A stretch of DNA of 44,892 bases. Source: a virus. Both the position numbers and the translations under genes were made by a program. Numbering within the stretch: the stretch's first letter is position 1; each line of letters opens with the position of its first letter. Of the stretch, positions 35,410-44,043 are shown in pieces. The stretch lies in IMG/VR virus record IMGVR_UViG_3300025141_016758, positions 1 through 44,892 of that record; one strand, given 5' to 3'. Below the pieces are notes generated by a model. It did no database searches, had not been told where the DNA came from, and worked only from the letters and a program-made list of their open reading frames with translations.

Positions 35410-35797
35410 AAAAGGCGCTGGGTTTTTAGTATTTAAAGATTTCAATGGCGAAAAAAAGGTTTTAATACTTTTAGACAGAAATGGAAAATTTGACATTCCA
35501 AAAGGTCATGTTGATTCGGGTGATATAGATCGTTTTGCAACTGCACAAAGAGAATGTTTTGAAGAAACACAAATTTTTGTTTCACTACAAAATTTATTGA
35601 CCAACGATGTTTACAATGATAAGCATCTTACTGTATTTTGTGCCGAAACAACTCAAGAGCCAACATTGATGGCGAATCCTGAAAGTGGTGAGGTGGAACA
35701 TCTTAGATTTTATTGGTTACACCCAGATACTGCGGCTGTTGTTTTACCAGACTATCTATCTAATGCTTTGATGTGGGGTGTAAAGTATGTTGTTTAA
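35390..35797 (+). CDS. Nudix hydrolase
   Basis: 135 residues from ATG 35390 (GAGGTTATTG upstream, inside the previous gene). The Nudix box reads G-H-V-D-S-G-D-(x)-F-A-T-A-Q-R-E-C-F-E-E-T, keeping R-E-x-x-E-E but with Asp and one extra residue where the first Glu usually sits. D-I-P-K-G-H before it is typical of Ap4A/ NTP-type hydrolases. Nucleotide clean-up next to an alarmone hydrolase makes a consistent pair. An in-frame start at 35294 is discarded. Confidence 0.85.
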   Translation: MQLGKNKKGAGFLVFKDFNGEKKVLILLDRNGKFDIPKGHVDSGDIDRFATAQRECFEETQIFVSLQNLLTNDVYNDKHLTVFCAETTQEPTLMANPESGEVEHLRFYWLHPDTAAVVLPDYLSNALMWGVKYVV

Positions 35798-35835
35798 TAC
35801 TTAACATTGAACCCTTACTTGGTTAAAATTGCAAC

Positions 35836-36996
35836 ATGTCAGTATTTAAAGAACATAAATCTCATGCCGATAGGTCAGCATCAGACCGGCGGAGGCATCG
35901 GGAAAAAATAGATAAAGCCATAAAAGAAGGTGTCACTGACATCATAGCCGATGAGTCAATCATCGGTCAGAATGGAAAAAAGAAAATCAAGATACCGGTT
36001 CGAGGTATTAAACAGTATAAATTTATTTTTGGTTCTAATAGGCAAAAAGTTGGTTCAAGTGCTGGAAGTGACGTTGCCCGAGGCCAGAAAATCAAAAAAC
36101 AAAATAAAGGACAGGGGCAAGGGCAGGGATCTGGAAAACCAGGAAATGAAGCTGGTGAAGAATTTTATGAAGTTGAAATAACACTTGAAGAATTAGCGAG
36201 CTATTTGTTTGATAGCCTGCACCTTCCAGAAATTGCAAAAAAACAATTTAAAAAAATGATGTCTGAAAGGATGAAACGACATGGGTACAGAAGCCATGGA
36301 ATTCGTCCTCGCCTGGATAAAAAAGAAACAGTTAAAAAAATGCTGAAAAGGCGAAACATCGCAAAAAGAACAAAAGATGTTGACGAAGATGATTTTGGTT
36401 TCCGCGAAAGTGATTTAAGATACAAGCATATTAAAGAGAAAAAGACGCCTAATTCCAACGCTGTAATCTTCTTTGTTATGGACATTAGTGGATCGATGAC
36501 AAAGGAAAAAAAATATCTTTCCCGTAGTTTTTTCTTTCTCTTGTACCACTTTATTCGTTCTAAGTATGACAACACAGAAATTATTTTTGTGGCACACGAC
36601 TCACAGGCTTATGAAGTATCAGAAGAGCAATTTTTCTCCAGAGGTTCCAGTGGAGGAACAGTTGTTTCTTCGGCTTTGGAAATGGTAGATAATATTATCA
36701 ATAAGAGATATCATCCCAGTGCCTGGAACATTTACATGTTTCAATGTAGCGATGGCGATAATTGGAATAGTGATAATCCAAAAGTTATCGACTTAATAAA
36801 TTCGCTAAAATCAATATGTCAGTTTATTGGATATTGTGAAGTTGAACCGCGGGAAGAGCGATTGAAGTGGAATTCAAGTGATACAACACTTTTTGAAATA
36901 TTTCAGAATACGCCTGATTCAAATGTTAAGAGTGCAAAAATTGGCGATAAAACTGATATTTGGCCGGCGTTTGAAAAATTCTTTGGAGGTGTGTAA
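35836..36996 (+). CDS. yeaH: DUF444 family protein, YeaH/YhbH-like
   Basis: 386 residues (E. coli YeaH 427). R-S-A-S-D-R-R-R-H-R-E-K-I near the start, a Gln/Gly linker (Q-G-Q-G-Q-G-S-G), and the VWA-like domain with D-I-S-G-S-M at about residue 216, H-D-S-Q-A-Y, G-G-T-V-V-S-S-A. In bacteria yeaH sits with the kinase yeaG and ycgB/spoVR in stress or sporulation operons; the same three genes follow each other here. Stop and next start share one base (TAATG). Function is poorly known even in hosts. Confidence 0.9.
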   Translation: MSVFKEHKSHADRSASDRRRHREKIDKAIKEGVTDIIADESIIGQNGKKKIKIPVRGIKQYKFIFGSNRQKVGSSAGSDVARGQKIKKQNKGQGQGQGSGKPGNEAGEEFYEVEITLEELASYLFDSLHLPEIAKKQFKKMMSERMKRHGYRSHGIRPRLDKKETVKKMLKRRNIAKRTKDVDEDDFGFRESDLRYKHIKEKKTPNSNAVIFFVMDISGSMTKEKKYLSRSFFFLLYHFIRSKYDNTEIIFVAHDSQAYEVSEEQFFSRGSSGGTVVSSALEMVDNIINKRYHPSAWNIYMFQCSDGDNWNSDNPKVIDLINSLKSICQFIGYCEVEPREERLKWNSSDTTLFEIFQNTPDSNVKSAKIGDKTDIWPAFEKFFGGV

Positions 36997-38300
36997 TGTC
37001 GTCATGGACTTTTGCTGATTTAGAAAAATTTGATTCTGAAATTTGTGACATTGCTTTAGAAAAAGATCTTGACTGGTTTCCGATTGTGTATGAATCTTGT
37101 GACTATTATGAGATGATTGGGCATATGTCATACCACGGAATGCCTTCACATTATGGGCACTGGTCCTATGGAAAGTCATTTGAACAGACACACCAACGAT
37201 ATAATCTAGGGATGGAAGGACTTCCTTACGAATTGATTATCAACAGTAATCCATCTATTGCTTACTTGATGCGTGAGAATCCATTATATTTACAAGTCCT
37301 CATCATGGCACACTGTGTAGGACATTCAGATTTCTTTAAGAATAACAAAGAGTTTGCCCATACAGATCCAGAGCGTGTGGTAGGTAGATTCAGAAACGCA
37401 AGAAATAGAATCCAAGGCTATGTCGAGGATCCTACAGTTGGGATCAATAGAGTTGAAAAGCTTCTGGATGCATGCCAGGCTTTACAGTTTCAGGTCAATA
37501 GATATTCAAATAACTACAGGAATATCAAACAGCAAAGACAATTAGCTATCAAAGACTTTAATTCTAAAAAAAATGAAGACGCTGATTATCCTGACTTAAA
37601 GAAGATACCATTGAATCCGGAATACGATTTGTTTGGTTTTATGCTTGAACACTGTAAGAATTTAGAAGAATGGGAAGCTGATATTCTAGAAATATCCAGA
37701 GGAGAAGCATATTATTTCTTACCACAGATTCAAACAAAGATTATGAATGAAGGCTGGGCTAGCTTTTGGCATTACACGATCAATCACGATCTGAAGTTGC
37801 CTGATAGTATGCATATACCGTTTTTAAAATCTCATAATCAAGTTATCCGCCCTCATGCTGGTGGTGTTAACCCTTACCATGTTGGTTTTGTAATGTTTCA
37901 AGACATAAAAGAAAGGTTTGGGATGGAAGAATGTTTCATTGCAAGAGCTACATGCAACGACGAAGCATTCCTCAGGCAGTACCTAACAAGAGATCTTTGC
38001 GAAAAATTAGGTTTTTTTGAGTATCTAGACAATGAGCAGCATTATTTAATAACTGAGGTTTCTGACCATGACGGATGGAAAAACATACGTTCAAGCCTTA
38101 TCAATCAAACTGGAATGAATAATATACCTATGATATATGTTGAGAATATTGAAAATGGGGCAATAATTTTGCATCACGAGCACGACGGAAGAGATTTAGA
38201 ATTAAATTATGCTGAACGTGTTGTTTCTCACATACGTGATATTTGGAAAGATGAAGTAAAATTAATTACAACTATCGATGAAGAGCCTTTTGAGATTTAG
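36996..38300 (+). CDS. spoVR: SpoVR family protein
   Basis: 434 residues (bacterial SpoVR/YcgB about 470-510). W-F-P-I-V-Y-E-S-C-D-Y-Y-E-M-I, G-M-P-S-H-Y-G-H-W-S-Y-G-K, A-H-C-V-G-H-S-D-F-F-K-N-N and N-E-G-W-A-S-F-W-H-Y are SpoVR hallmarks, in order; several His/Glu may bind metal. Named for B. subtilis spore cortex formation, but widespread and linked to PrkA and YeaH in non-sporulating bacteria. Middle gene of the operon, 9 nt before PrkA. Confidence 0.93.
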   Translation: MSSWTFADLEKFDSEICDIALEKDLDWFPIVYESCDYYEMIGHMSYHGMPSHYGHWSYGKSFEQTHQRYNLGMEGLPYELIINSNPSIAYLMRENPLYLQVLIMAHCVGHSDFFKNNKEFAHTDPERVVGRFRNARNRIQGYVEDPTVGINRVEKLLDACQALQFQVNRYSNNYRNIKQQRQLAIKDFNSKKNEDADYPDLKKIPLNPEYDLFGFMLEHCKNLEEWEADILEISRGEAYYFLPQIQTKIMNEGWASFWHYTINHDLKLPDSMHIPFLKSHNQVIRPHAGGVNPYHVGFVMFQDIKERFGMEECFIARATCNDEAFLRQYLTRDLCEKLGFFEYLDNEQHYLITEVSDHDGWKNIRSSLINQTGMNNIPMIYVENIENGAIILHHEHDGRDLELNYAERVVSHIRDIWKDEVKLITTIDEEPFEI

Positions 38301-38309
38301 GAGCATGCA

Positions 38310-40238
38310 GTGAGTTCGAAAAAAGATTTTTTAAGCATTATAGAAAAGCAACGCAAAAAGGCAAAGCCAAAGAAATTTAGCGGAACTTTTTTAGAATATC
38401 TTGACCTCGTGAGTGAAGATCCTAAAATCGCAAAATATTCTCACGCAAGACTTTATGATGCAATTTTAAATAAAGGTACAAAAGACCTTGAGAATGGTGA
38501 AAGAAAGCGAAAGCTTTTTAATAATGACCACATCAAAGTTTATGAATATTTTGATGGTGAATTTTTTGGGATGGAGGGAGTTATTACAAAGATAATGAAC
38601 TTTCTTCGTTCTGCATCACTAAGAGGTGAAGAATCACGGCAGGTACTTTTGTTAATGGGACCAGTTGGTGCTGGAAAATCTGCAATTACAGAGCACATTA
38701 AATCCTCACTAGACGGATTGTCTTATTATCATCTTGATGGTGATCCGCAACGAGGTGAACCATTACAACTGCTCCCAAGATCACTCAGGACTGAATTTGA
38801 AAAGCTATTAAAGACAAAAATTGATGGTGATATTAGTCCAGTGGCAAGATTTAAATTGCTTGAAGAATATGGTGGAAAGTACGAGGACTTTAAAGTAACA
38901 GAGTCGACTTTTTCGCAAAGAGGACGGAGGGGGATTGCTTCGGTCCCGCCAATGGACGCAAACTCACAGGATGTATCTGTGTTAATAGGTTCAGAAGATA
39001 TTTCGAAGCTAGACAAGTATTCCGAAGATGATCCAAGAATTCTTTCTCTTAATGGTGCTTTTAATGTTGGAAACCGCGGAATAGTAGAAATGGTTGAAAT
39101 GTTTAAGAATGAAATTGAATTTCTTCACACCATTATTACAGCAACACAAGAAAAGAGGGTTCCGTCACCTGGAAAACATGATATGCTTCATTTTGATGGT
39201 GTGATTCTTGCTCACTGTAATGAGTCAGAGTGGAATAAATTTAGAGCAGAGCATACAAACGAAGCAATTTTAGATCGTATTGTAAAAATTAATGTTCCAT
39301 ATGTTCTTGAATTAGATCAAGAAATTAAGATTTATGAAAAAATGTTAGGTCGCTCTGATTTCACAGCTCATTTGGCACCTCACACAATTAGAATAGCATC
39401 AATGTTTTCAGTAATGAGTAGGCTAAGCCATACTCAAAAGTGTGATATTCTTACCAAGATGAAAATTTATAATGGCGAAGAGGTTATTGAAAAAGGTCGA
39501 GTGAAGAAGATCGATATTAAGGATTTAAAAGAAGAAAGCAGAAACGAAGGTATGCGAGGAATTTCAACTAGATTTATCATGAAGGCAATAGATTCAGCTT
39601 TGGCTGGTTCTAGCAAAGATTTTATCACACCTGTATCAATAATTAATTCTCTAAGAGAGAAGGTTAGCGAACAGATTATTGACGAAGAATTTAGAACATA
39701 CTGTCTTGAACTAATTCAAAAAACAGTTAGGGAAGAATATCTTAAAATTCTAGAAGATGAAATTGCAAAAGCATTTGTTACTGCGTATGATGAACAAGCA
39801 CAATCTCTTTTTAATTCATATCTTGATAATGCTGAAGCTTTTACGACTAGGCAAAAATTAAAAGATCCAATAACTGATGAAACCCGAGAGCCGGATGAAC
39901 GTTTTATGCGGGCAATTGAAGAGCAAATTGGAATTACTGGATCATCTAGGGACGGTTTTAGATCTGATGTCACTGCTTATATGTTTGCAAAAATGCGTAG
40001 AAATGAAACAGTCAATTTCAGGTCTTACGAACCCTTGAAGGAAGCCATTGAAGCTTATCTAATATCTTCTGTAAAGGACATGGCTCGAATTGTTACAAAA
40101 AGCAAATCACGTGATGATGATCAACAAAAAAAATACAGTGAAATGGTACAAACCATGATTGATGAATATGATTATACTGCTGAAAGTGCTGAAGAGGTTT
40201 TAACCTTTGCAAGTAACAATCTTTGGCGTGACAGCTAA
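38310..40238 (+). CDS. prkA: PrkA/YeaG-type serine kinase / AAA+ ATPase
   Basis: 642 residues, full length (E. coli YeaG 644), GTG start. P-loop M-G-P-V-G-A-G-K-S near residue 117-124, R-G-E-P-L preceding the second helix, L-N-G-A-F-N-V-G-N-R-G, D-G-V-I-L-A-H-C-N-E-S-E-W and D-R-I-V-K-I-N-V-P-Y are PrkA core blocks; the C-terminal half is the kinase-like helical domain. PrkA proteins are reported as Ser/Thr kinases or AAA+ proteases in stress and sporulation. Third gene of an intact YeaH-SpoVR-PrkA operon. Overlaps no ORF downstream but GGGAG starts the next. Confidence 0.94.
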   Translation: MSSKKDFLSIIEKQRKKAKPKKFSGTFLEYLDLVSEDPKIAKYSHARLYDAILNKGTKDLENGERKRKLFNNDHIKVYEYFDGEFFGMEGVITKIMNFLRSASLRGEESRQVLLLMGPVGAGKSAITEHIKSSLDGLSYYHLDGDPQRGEPLQLLPRSLRTEFEKLLKTKIDGDISPVARFKLLEEYGGKYEDFKVTESTFSQRGRRGIASVPPMDANSQDVSVLIGSEDISKLDKYSEDDPRILSLNGAFNVGNRGIVEMVEMFKNEIEFLHTIITATQEKRVPSPGKHDMLHFDGVILAHCNESEWNKFRAEHTNEAILDRIVKINVPYVLELDQEIKIYEKMLGRSDFTAHLAPHTIRIASMFSVMSRLSHTQKCDILTKMKIYNGEEVIEKGRVKKIDIKDLKEESRNEGMRGISTRFIMKAIDSALAGSSKDFITPVSIINSLREKVSEQIIDEEFRTYCLELIQKTVREEYLKILEDEIAKAFVTAYDEQAQSLFNSYLDNAEAFTTRQKLKDPITDETREPDERFMRAIEEQIGITGSSRDGFRSDVTAYMFAKMRRNETVNFRSYEPLKEAIEAYLISSVKDMARIVTKSKSRDDDQQKKYSEMVQTMIDEYDYTAESAEEVLTFASNNLWRDS

Positions 40239-40248
40239 GGGAGATAAC

Positions 40249-40494
40249 GTGAAATATTCAGAAGTCTGCTTATTGGCAGGTACTTGGTTACTAGTGTCAC
40301 AGAATCAATTTGGTTGGGGGCTTATTGGGCTTTCTATGATTTTGGCTTTTGCTAGATTTTCAATTGAAGTTAATGAAAAGAAAGAAGCACAAGAAAAAAT
40401 TTCAGAAGGTGCACAAAATTTAATTGATACTATAATTGGCATTGCTGGGGCAGGTACAAAAAATGACAAGTCCGGAAACACCTTTACACACTAG
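40249..40494 (+). CDS. Small membrane protein (GTG start)
   Basis: 81 residues from GTG 40249 (GGGAG 5 nt upstream). Two hydrophobic segments (V-C-L-L-A-G-T-W-L-L-V and G-L-I-G-L-S-M-I-L-A-F-A) then a charged helix (E-K-K-E-A-Q-E-K) and I-D-T-I-I-G-I-A-G-A-G. No family recognised. Overlaps the GroEL-like gene by 32 nt. Confidence 0.62.
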   Translation: MKYSEVCLLAGTWLLVSQNQFGWGLIGLSMILAFARFSIEVNEKKEAQEKISEGAQNLIDTIIGIAGAGTKNDKSGNTFTH

Positions 40495-41743
40495 TTTTAT
40501 TGTAAAAGAAGAAGTTGTTCGCCAAGTTAAAAAATGCTCTGAGCAATTTGTGTCGGCATTTTTAAAAAAGCTAATTAGTGCTGACGATTTACTTACTGTT
40601 TCAATTGCTGATGGACCTGATTACATTAATCATGTAGCAAGAATAAATGAGTGGCCAGATTATATTCGAAAACTATTCCTCCAATGTTATTTTATAGCAG
40701 AGAGGTCGGTAAAGAGTTCAGGCAACATCTCTGCTTATTTTTTTGCATGCAAGATGCTCAACAAAGAGTCTTTAAATTTAAAGAATATTAAAGTTAAAAG
40801 ACCAGATATTAGTGATAGCTTTTCTTCACTCTCTTCGTTTGTTGATTTAAACATTTTTGAGTTTGTAAAAAGTACGATTGAACACCTTGGAATAAAGGGT
40901 TCATTAAGCATTAAAAAAACTCATTCATCAATCCCAACACTTGAATTGAAATCTTGTCATGTGTTCAACATCGGTCTGGAATCAATGTTCTTAAAAGAAG
41001 TTATTCATCGTGATGAGGCAAAAATTGTATTATATGATGGAGTAATTGAAAGTGTGAGCCAGGTCGATAGATTGTTTAACGAGATATCTGAACAAAAAAT
41101 ATCATGTGTCTTAGTTGCAAGATCTTTTTCAAATGATGTGTTATCTACCATAAATGCGAATCAGGCTAGAAAGACATTAGATGTAATTCCAGTTCAAATT
41201 AATGATTGTATTGAAAACGTAAATGTTTTAAGTGACATTGCAACTTGCTTAATGTCAAATTTGATTACAGCTGAAACCGGTTTAAGGCTAAGTAATATGA
41301 GTGTGTCTGACTTGACTACTGCAACTGGTGTCAAAATAAGTCATAAAACATTTTATTTTGACCAAAAAGAAAAGGCAAAAAATTCAATAAACAAAAGAAT
41401 ACAAAGCATTAAGAAAAAAATTCAGCTGGCATCTTGGGATGAAAAAATGTCCAAAGAAGATATTGAACTTGTTTACGGTGATAGACTTGACAGCCTTAAC
41501 GCAAACTCTGTTTATTTGTGGGTTAAAGGTGGAGATAGTTTTGTTCAGTATCTTAATAATGTTTTTTCATTTTCAATAAACTACATTGCAGCATTTGCAA
41601 ATTCTGGAACTGTTAGTGTTAATAACTTATCTAAAAGGCACACTTACATATTGCCTGCCAGCATAGCAGACATATCAAACATAACATCTGAACATATGTG
41701 TGATGCAATACACGGTTCAGGGGGATGCGTTGCAATACAATGA
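40463..41743 (+). CDS. Degenerate GroEL/Hsp60-like chaperonin
   Basis: 426 residues (GroEL 548), start M-T-S-P-E-T. Residues about 195-235 (I-V-L-Y-D-G-V-I-E-S-V, I-S-C-V-L-V-A-R-S-F-S-N-D-V-L) match the GroEL apical stretch I-L-L-x-D-K-K-I-S...P-L-L-I-I-A-E-D-V-E-G-E-A-L. Then D-I-A-T, L-I-T-A-E-T-G-L-R-L, I-N-K-R-I-Q-S-I-K-K-K-I and Y-L-W-V-K-G-G follow GroEL order to the C-terminal equatorial part. At the ATP motif GroEL's D-G-T-T-T is replaced by S-S-G-N-I-S, so ATPase activity is doubtful. It might be an inactive subunit, or a phage-specific chaperone. Confidence 0.7.
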   Translation: MTSPETPLHTSFIVKEEVVRQVKKCSEQFVSAFLKKLISADDLLTVSIADGPDYINHVARINEWPDYIRKLFLQCYFIAERSVKSSGNISAYFFACKMLNKESLNLKNIKVKRPDISDSFSSLSSFVDLNIFEFVKSTIEHLGIKGSLSIKKTHSSIPTLELKSCHVFNIGLESMFLKEVIHRDEAKIVLYDGVIESVSQVDRLFNEISEQKISCVLVARSFSNDVLSTINANQARKTLDVIPVQINDCIENVNVLSDIATCLMSNLITAETGLRLSNMSVSDLTTATGVKISHKTFYFDQKEKAKNSINKRIQSIKKKIQLASWDEKMSKEDIELVYGDRLDSLNANSVYLWVKGGDSFVQYLNNVFSFSINYIAAFANSGTVSVNNLSKRHTYILPASIADISNITSEHMCDAIHGSGGCVAIQ

Positions 41744-42212
41744 TCTGCCAAAAATATTAGCAAAATCATGGTTTTGCAGTTCCAAAACCGAAATTAGCTT
41801 TTATAGTATTATAGAGCAGATATCTCAAAAAGAATGTGACGTATATGTAGGTGCCGACAGTAATCCATCCAAGGTACCATTTGTAATGGCTGTTAGTGTA
41901 GCAATTATAAAAAAAGGTGAATTTGCGAGATATTTTTATATAAAATTTAAACCGTGGAAAAATAGCAAACCAACGTTGCAGCAGAGACTTCAAGACGAAG
42001 TAACACTTTCATGTTTTGTAGCTGACCAAATTCGAGCTGATCTCCCCAATCGAAAAATCATAGTTCATGCAGATATCAACCCAGATCTTAAAACAGCATC
42101 AGGAAAATTTGCAAAGCAATTACAAAGTTATATCGTTGGGTGTGGTTTTATAGCTACTTTAAAGCCAATGAGTTGGGCAGCTAGCTGTATAGCTGACAGA
42201 TGTGCAGGGTAA
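41730..42212 (+). CDS. RNase H-fold YkuK/DUF458-like protein
   Basis: About 160 residues. V-Y-V-G-A-D-S-N-P-S, M-A-V-S-V-A-I, R-L-Q-D-E-V, I-I-V-H-A-D-I-N-P and the end K-P-M-S-W-A-A-S-C-I-A-D-R fit the YkuK/DUF458 RNase H-like family found in bacteria and many large phages; D (GAD), E (QDEV) and D (HAD) are candidate metal ligands. TTG 41730 is preferred: GGGGGA lies 6 nt upstream and the overlap with the previous gene is 14 nt. GTG 41700 is also in frame. Confidence 0.82.
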   Translation: MQYNDLPKILAKSWFCSSKTEISFYSIIEQISQKECDVYVGADSNPSKVPFVMAVSVAIIKKGEFARYFYIKFKPWKNSKPTLQQRLQDEVTLSCFVADQIRADLPNRKIIVHADINPDLKTASGKFAKQLQSYIVGCGFIATLKPMSWAASCIADRCAG

Positions 42213-42264
42213 TTTATTTAACATTTTCAACAAAAGATTTTAAATTATTGCATGGAGGTTCCAA

Positions 42265-42528
42265 ATGCCAAGAAAAACAAAAACAACAATTGAGATGGCT
42301 GGTGACACAAAAGTGAAATCTAAGCCAAAAATTCAAACCCCCTCACAGGGAGAGATTGCAAGGTTAATTCAGGATTCATTTGAATTGTTTTCTAGTGAAC
42401 TCTTAACAAAGCTTATTGAAACTAAGAAGTACTCTAATGATGATCTTACACAACTAAGAATTCAAATACTTTCGGCAAAAAGTAGTGTACAAAATCGTAC
42501 GATTGATCAGCTAATCAAGTACTACTAA
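42265..42528 (+). CDS. Small hypothetical protein
   Basis: 87 residues after TGGAGG. Basic N-terminus (P-R-K-T-K-T-T), T-P-S-Q-G-E-I-A-R-L-I-Q-D-S-F, L-L-T-K-L-I-E-T-K-K-Y-S helices and V-Q-N-R-T-I-D-Q-L-I-K-Y-Y at the end. All-helical; no family recognised. Confidence 0.65.
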   Translation: MPRKTKTTIEMAGDTKVKSKPKIQTPSQGEIARLIQDSFELFSSELLTKLIETKKYSNDDLTQLRIQILSAKSSVQNRTIDQLIKYY

Positions 42529-42533
42529 ATGAA

Positions 42534-42998
42534 ATGACGGCACAGAAACATTCAATAAAATGTCGTTGTATTTTACCACAGTTTAAAAAAAGAAAAAATC
42601 CAATTTTTCACGAATTTGTAGTTTTTTCAACTATGGTAAATGATAAATTTAATGAAACATTTGTGCAATGTAATAATTGTGGAATTGTGCATCGAGTATT
42701 TGATTTCTGTAAAAGTGAAATAATCCAATCCAAAGAAAACCTAAGGTCTGTTCAGACAATAGCTGATATTTCATTATCATTACCAGATGATGTGGTTCAG
42801 TTATTGGAATCAAGCAATGCAGATTTGGCAACATACCAAGAAATTTCTTTTGTTATAGAAAACCAACTGTATGATAAGAAAATATTGCTTGAAAAAGAGT
42901 TTGTTGAGGAGTATGCAGTTGGAAAATTTTTGACGTTACTTTCAAATGGGCGATTTAAAGTTGAGCCGTTCAACTATCAGATAGGAATAAAATCATGA
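42534..42998 (+). CDS. Zinc-ribbon phage protein
   Basis: 154 residues. K-C-R-C-I-L-P-Q-F and Q-C-N-N-C-G-I-V-H-R make a zinc ribbon; F-H-E-F-V-V-F-S between them and C-K-S-E-I after it recur in hypothetical proteins of large marine phages (from memory). The C-terminal half is helical (L-L-E-S-S-N-A-D-L, F-V-E-E-Y-A-V-G-K-F-L). Overlaps the next gene by 4 nt. Function unknown. Confidence 0.75.
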   Translation: MTAQKHSIKCRCILPQFKKRKNPIFHEFVVFSTMVNDKFNETFVQCNNCGIVHRVFDFCKSEIIQSKENLRSVQTIADISLSLPDDVVQLLESSNADLATYQEISFVIENQLYDKKILLEKEFVEEYAVGKFLTLLSNGRFKVEPFNYQIGIKS

Positions 42999-43240
42999 CT
43001 AAAAGATATGGAAAAATAAAGCAAGAAGAAAGGTTGGAACAGGCTGTGGCTGCGAGGGATATCACCAAAACTATTATGGACTATGGTGTTTCTCAATATC
43101 AAATTACAAAAATCATATATTTATTATCACTAGAGCTTAACAATAGAAACATGTCTGATGACATTTTTTTGGCACTTGGAGATTCTCTAGAAAAAGATTC
43201 TGACACTGAATCTGAAGAAAGTAAAATAATCGTGAGGTAA
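42995..43240 (+). CDS. Hypothetical helical protein
   Basis: 81 residues. Charged helices (K-I-K-Q-E-E-R-L-E-Q-A-V-A-A-R-D, I-I-Y-L-L-S-L-E-L-N) and an acidic tail (D-S-D-T-E-S-E-E-S). No family recognised. It precedes the histone-like gene by 2 nt and may share its transcript. Confidence 0.62.
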   Translation: MTKRYGKIKQEERLEQAVAARDITKTIMDYGVSQYQITKIIYLLSLELNNRNMSDDIFLALGDSLEKDSDTESEESKIIVR

Positions 43241-43242
43241 AT

Positions 43243-43437
43243 ATGGCTGATGAACTTACTACAAAGTGGACTGAGCTGAAAACGCTAGTTGAAAGTCTAG
43301 AACTTGATGTTCTTAAACAGGCAAATGGAAATGCATCTGCTGGAGTAAGAGCAAGAAGAGGTTTGCGACTTTTAAAAAATGAAGTAGCTGATTTAGTTCG
43401 AGTATCACTAACCACAGAAAAATCAAGAAAACAATAA
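43243..43437 (+). CDS. Hc1-type histone-like protein
   Basis: 64 residues. L-K-T-L-V-E-S-L-E-L-D followed by G-N-A-S-A-G-V-R-A-R-R-G-L-R-L-L-K matches the core of chlamydial Hc1/bacterial histone H1-like proteins (F-Y-x-K-G-N-x-x-A-G-x-R-x-R-K). Less basic than typical Hc1 and lacking the Lys/Ala tail. A paralogue with the same core lies at 44148. DNA compaction of phage or host chromosome is a reasonable inference. The tmRNA begins 12 nt downstream. Confidence 0.7.
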   Translation: MADELTTKWTELKTLVESLELDVLKQANGNASAGVRARRGLRLLKNEVADLVRVSLTTEKSRKQ

Positions 43438-43449
43438 TGCTTTATCTTT

Positions 43450-43789
43450 GGGCCCGAAACGGCTTCGACGGGGTAGAATCAAGGGGAGAGTGCAAGCAGG
43501 AAAGATACATCCTTAAAAGTTCAAAACAATAGTTGCAAATAACAACAATCATTTTGATTCTGTCCGCTTAGCGGCTTAATCAGGTGGCCGCTTAAAGCCA
43601 TCTATCCAATTTAAGCTTTAGCAGTTGCTCCTGCTAAGAAATAAAAGGGCACCAGTTCCTCACCAGGTTACAGCAGAGGTTATAAATGTGGTAACTATCC
43701 TCCTGATCGGAGAAATGATTAGGCAAGCTTGTGGATGACTCAAACTAAGACTATTGCGGACGCGGGTTCGACTCCCGCCGGGTCCACCA
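43450..43789 (+). ncRNA. ssrA: Transfer-messenger RNA (tmRNA)
   Basis: 340 nt. The 5' GGGCCCG (43450-43456) pairs with CGGGTCC (43779-43785), followed by A and encoded CCA (43787-43789). The T-arm is GCGGG-TTCGACT-CCCGC at 43762-43778. The resume codon GCA at 43535 opens a 14-codon tag, A-N-N-N-N-H-F-D-S-V-R-L-A-A, ending TAA at 43577-43579; L-A-A is a ClpXP-type degron. It rescues stalled ribosomes and tags the product. One-piece, standard type. Phage copies are known but uncommon. Confidence 0.95.
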
Positions 43790-43803
43790 TTTTGGAGAAA
43801 AAA

Positions 43804-44043
43804 ATGATGTTTATTCTTACATTTATTCTTATTGCCGGACTTGAAACGGCTGATGCGAATGAAGAACCAACTACAGATCCTCCAATCGAAGTGTCAGAAA
43901 AGCCTGATGAACATGACATGTGTGTTGGTTGTGTTGACAGGAAAAAAGAAATTCAACCGGAACCTAAATTAGAAGTTGAAATACGAATTGATCCACTAAC
44001 TGGTGACATACGATATATCATTAAAGGGCTTGTTATAGAATAA
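43804..44043 (+). CDS. Small secreted protein
   Basis: 79 residues from ATG 43804 (TTGGAG 7 nt upstream, right after the tmRNA; an in-frame start at 43729 lies inside it). M-M-F-I-L-T-F-I-L-I-A-G-L-E-T-A-D-A is a signal peptide; the mature part is acidic, with a C-V-G-C-V-D-R motif and L-E-V-E-I-R-I-D-P-L-T-G-D-I-R-Y-I. No family recognised. Followed by a terminator. Confidence 0.7.
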   Translation: MMFILTFILIAGLETADANEEPTTDPPIEVSEKPDEHDMCVGCVDRKKEIQPEPKLEVEIRIDPLTGDIRYIIKGLVIE

